Of a DNA stretch of 31,375 nucleotides, positions 30,621 to 31,375 are shown piece after piece. Source of the DNA: JANMQK01 sp031370485 (lineage in GTDB: Bacteria > Acidobacteriota > Polarisedimenticolia > Gp22-AA2); NCBI GenBank assembly GCA_031370485.1, contig JANMQK010000044.1, forward strand, positions 1 through 31,375, written 5' to 3'. Position numbers and translations under genes: made by a program. The notes beneath the pieces are model-generated. The model did no database searches and was not told the origin of the DNA. It was given only the letters and a program-made list of their open reading frames with translations. Position 1 is the stretch's first letter. Each line of letters begins with the position of its first letter.

Positions 30621-31375
30621 CTCCATCTTCCCGTCCCTGGGCGGCTCCGGCGCCGTCCGGGCCGAGAGGTCCCTGGCCAGGTCATCGAAATGGGCGAGCA
30701 GGCCGCCGGCCCGCCTGCAGGAGGGATCCTCGGCCAGCTTCCTGCGAAGCTCCGAGAGGATCGGCGCCACCGGGATGCTCCCCCGGACAACACCGGCGAA
30801 TTCGTACCTCCAGTCCTCCGGGTGAATCGCCCGATATTCGAGACGCCCGATCACGGTTTCGTTTTCCTTCGTCCGCCGCAGGAAGATCATCGCGTCGTCG
30901 TCCCAGTAGACCAGGGCCCACCGCTCCTTGGGGAAATAGGCGGCCGAGAAGGCCCGTTCGCCGAGGACGGTCTTCCGGCCGTCGGGCGAGGTGGAGACGA
31001 TCCTCTGCAGGGTGGGGGCGTAGCGGAGGAAGGCCGCGTCGATCCGGTGGCGATCGAGGAACCGGGTCCACTCGACCTCCCCGTCGAGAGACGCCGCGAT
31101 GTCCCGCAGCAGCGGACCGTATATCTCGTTGCGGCCGTCGATGAAGACCTGCCGCTCCGGGAAACGGCGCCAGATCAGGTAGCCGCCGAACTTCACGTCG
31201 TTGTAGAGCTTGGCGCCCACCCCTTCGCGCTCCAGAAAATCGGCGGCCGCCACCGGCTCGTTGTCCGACGCGACCCCGGCGCCCCAGACCACCCCGGGGG
31301 GCAGAAGCGGGACCAGGGCGATCGACACGACCACGACCACCGCGGCCAGGATGAACCCCGGCCGGATGCGGCCGC
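30618..31375 (-). CDS. C-terminal part of a membrane-anchored protein of unknown function (5' end outside window)
   Basis: The frame is open to the right edge of the window, so the start is missing and 252 codons are visible. The visible part begins with a hydrophobic segment (ILAA-VVVVSIALVPLLPP), probably the last membrane helix. A soluble region of about 220 residues follows, most likely outside the cytoplasm. It contains the stretch YNDVKFGGYLIWRRFPERQV followed by FIDGRNEIYGPLL. From memory, this resembles the C-terminal domain of large multi-spanning proteins often annotated as hypothetical or as mannosyltransferase-like (PMT/GT39-type). No catalytic motif can be judged because the N-terminal part is absent. 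The gene ends about 200 bases before the pilin gene, and its stop codon lies inside a perfect 15-base palindrome. The existence of the gene is well supported; its function is not known. Confidence 0.8.
   Translation of the reverse strand, partial: GRIRPGFILAAVVVVVSIALVPLLPPGVVWGAGVASDNEPVAAADFLEREGVGAKLYNDVKFGGYLIWRRFPERQVFIDGRNEIYGPLLRDIAASLDGEVEWTRFLDRHRIDAAFLRYAPTLQRIVSTSPDGRKTVLGERAFSAAYFPKERWALVYWDDDAMIFLRRTKENETVIGRLEYRAIHPEDWRYEFAGVVRGSIPVAPILSELRRKLAEDPSCRRAGGLLAHFDDLARDLSARTAPEPPRDGKME

Noticed and set aside
1..31375. CRISPR arrays, tRNA or rRNA genes, transposases, attachment sites
   Set aside because: No regularly spaced repeats, cloverleaf-like sequences, rRNA-like stretches or transposase motifs were seen on either strand.

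Overview
This is a GC-rich bacterial window in which every supported gene lies on the minus strand, so it is read from right to left. It holds 21 protein-coding genes, two of them cut by the window edges, packed with start/stop overlaps. I see no tRNA, rRNA, insertion sequence or CRISPR array, and no gap above about 210 bases. The gene content (type IV pilus parts, a lipid-linked glycan pathway, O-antigen-ligase-type proteins) points to a Gram-negative-type bacterium with high GC. Acidobacteriota or Myxococcota/Desulfobacterota-like lineages would fit, but nothing here fixes the phylum.

Right end (31375-29914): the C-terminal part of a membrane-anchored protein, then a major pilin or GspG-like pilin gene. 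The pilin gene has a sigma-54-type promoter, a strong ribosome binding site and a clear intrinsic terminator.

Middle (29882-6896): a glycan cassette of about 23 kb. Two tandem Wzy/WaaL-type membrane proteins with C-terminal TPR-like tails directly follow the pilin terminator. A sigma-70-like promoter at 26182-26210 then drives a tightly coupled 13-gene run: asparagine-synthetase-like amidotransferase, Wzx-type flippase, methyltransferase, glycosyltransferase, heparinase II/III-family protein, bi-domain dehydrogenase, three glycosyltransferases, a WecA/MraY-type sugar-phosphate transferase, an FAD oxidoreductase, a second amidotransferase and a last glycosyltransferase. This is enough to start a glycan on undecaprenyl phosphate, extend, modify and flip it, and polymerise or transfer it. 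Sugar-nucleotide synthesis and outer-membrane export genes are not in view.

Left end (6800-1): a new promoter, then an ABC transporter pair, a TPR protein, prepilin peptidase (PilD), a second sigma-54-type promoter, and three minor-pilin genes (PilV-, PilW- and PilX-like). The last of these runs off the left edge. ABC ATPase, permease and PilD beside pilin genes recall the pilA-pilG-pilH-pilI-pilD order of Myxococcus xanthus (from memory).

Main idea: the window looks like a type IV pilus locus with a complete glycan-assembly cassette placed between the pilin and the pilus-assembly genes. With ligase-family genes right after the pilin, the cassette is a candidate for pilin (or pilus-associated) glycosylation or for a co-regulated surface polysaccharide. 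Layout and motifs are seen in the sequence; the functional link is inference.
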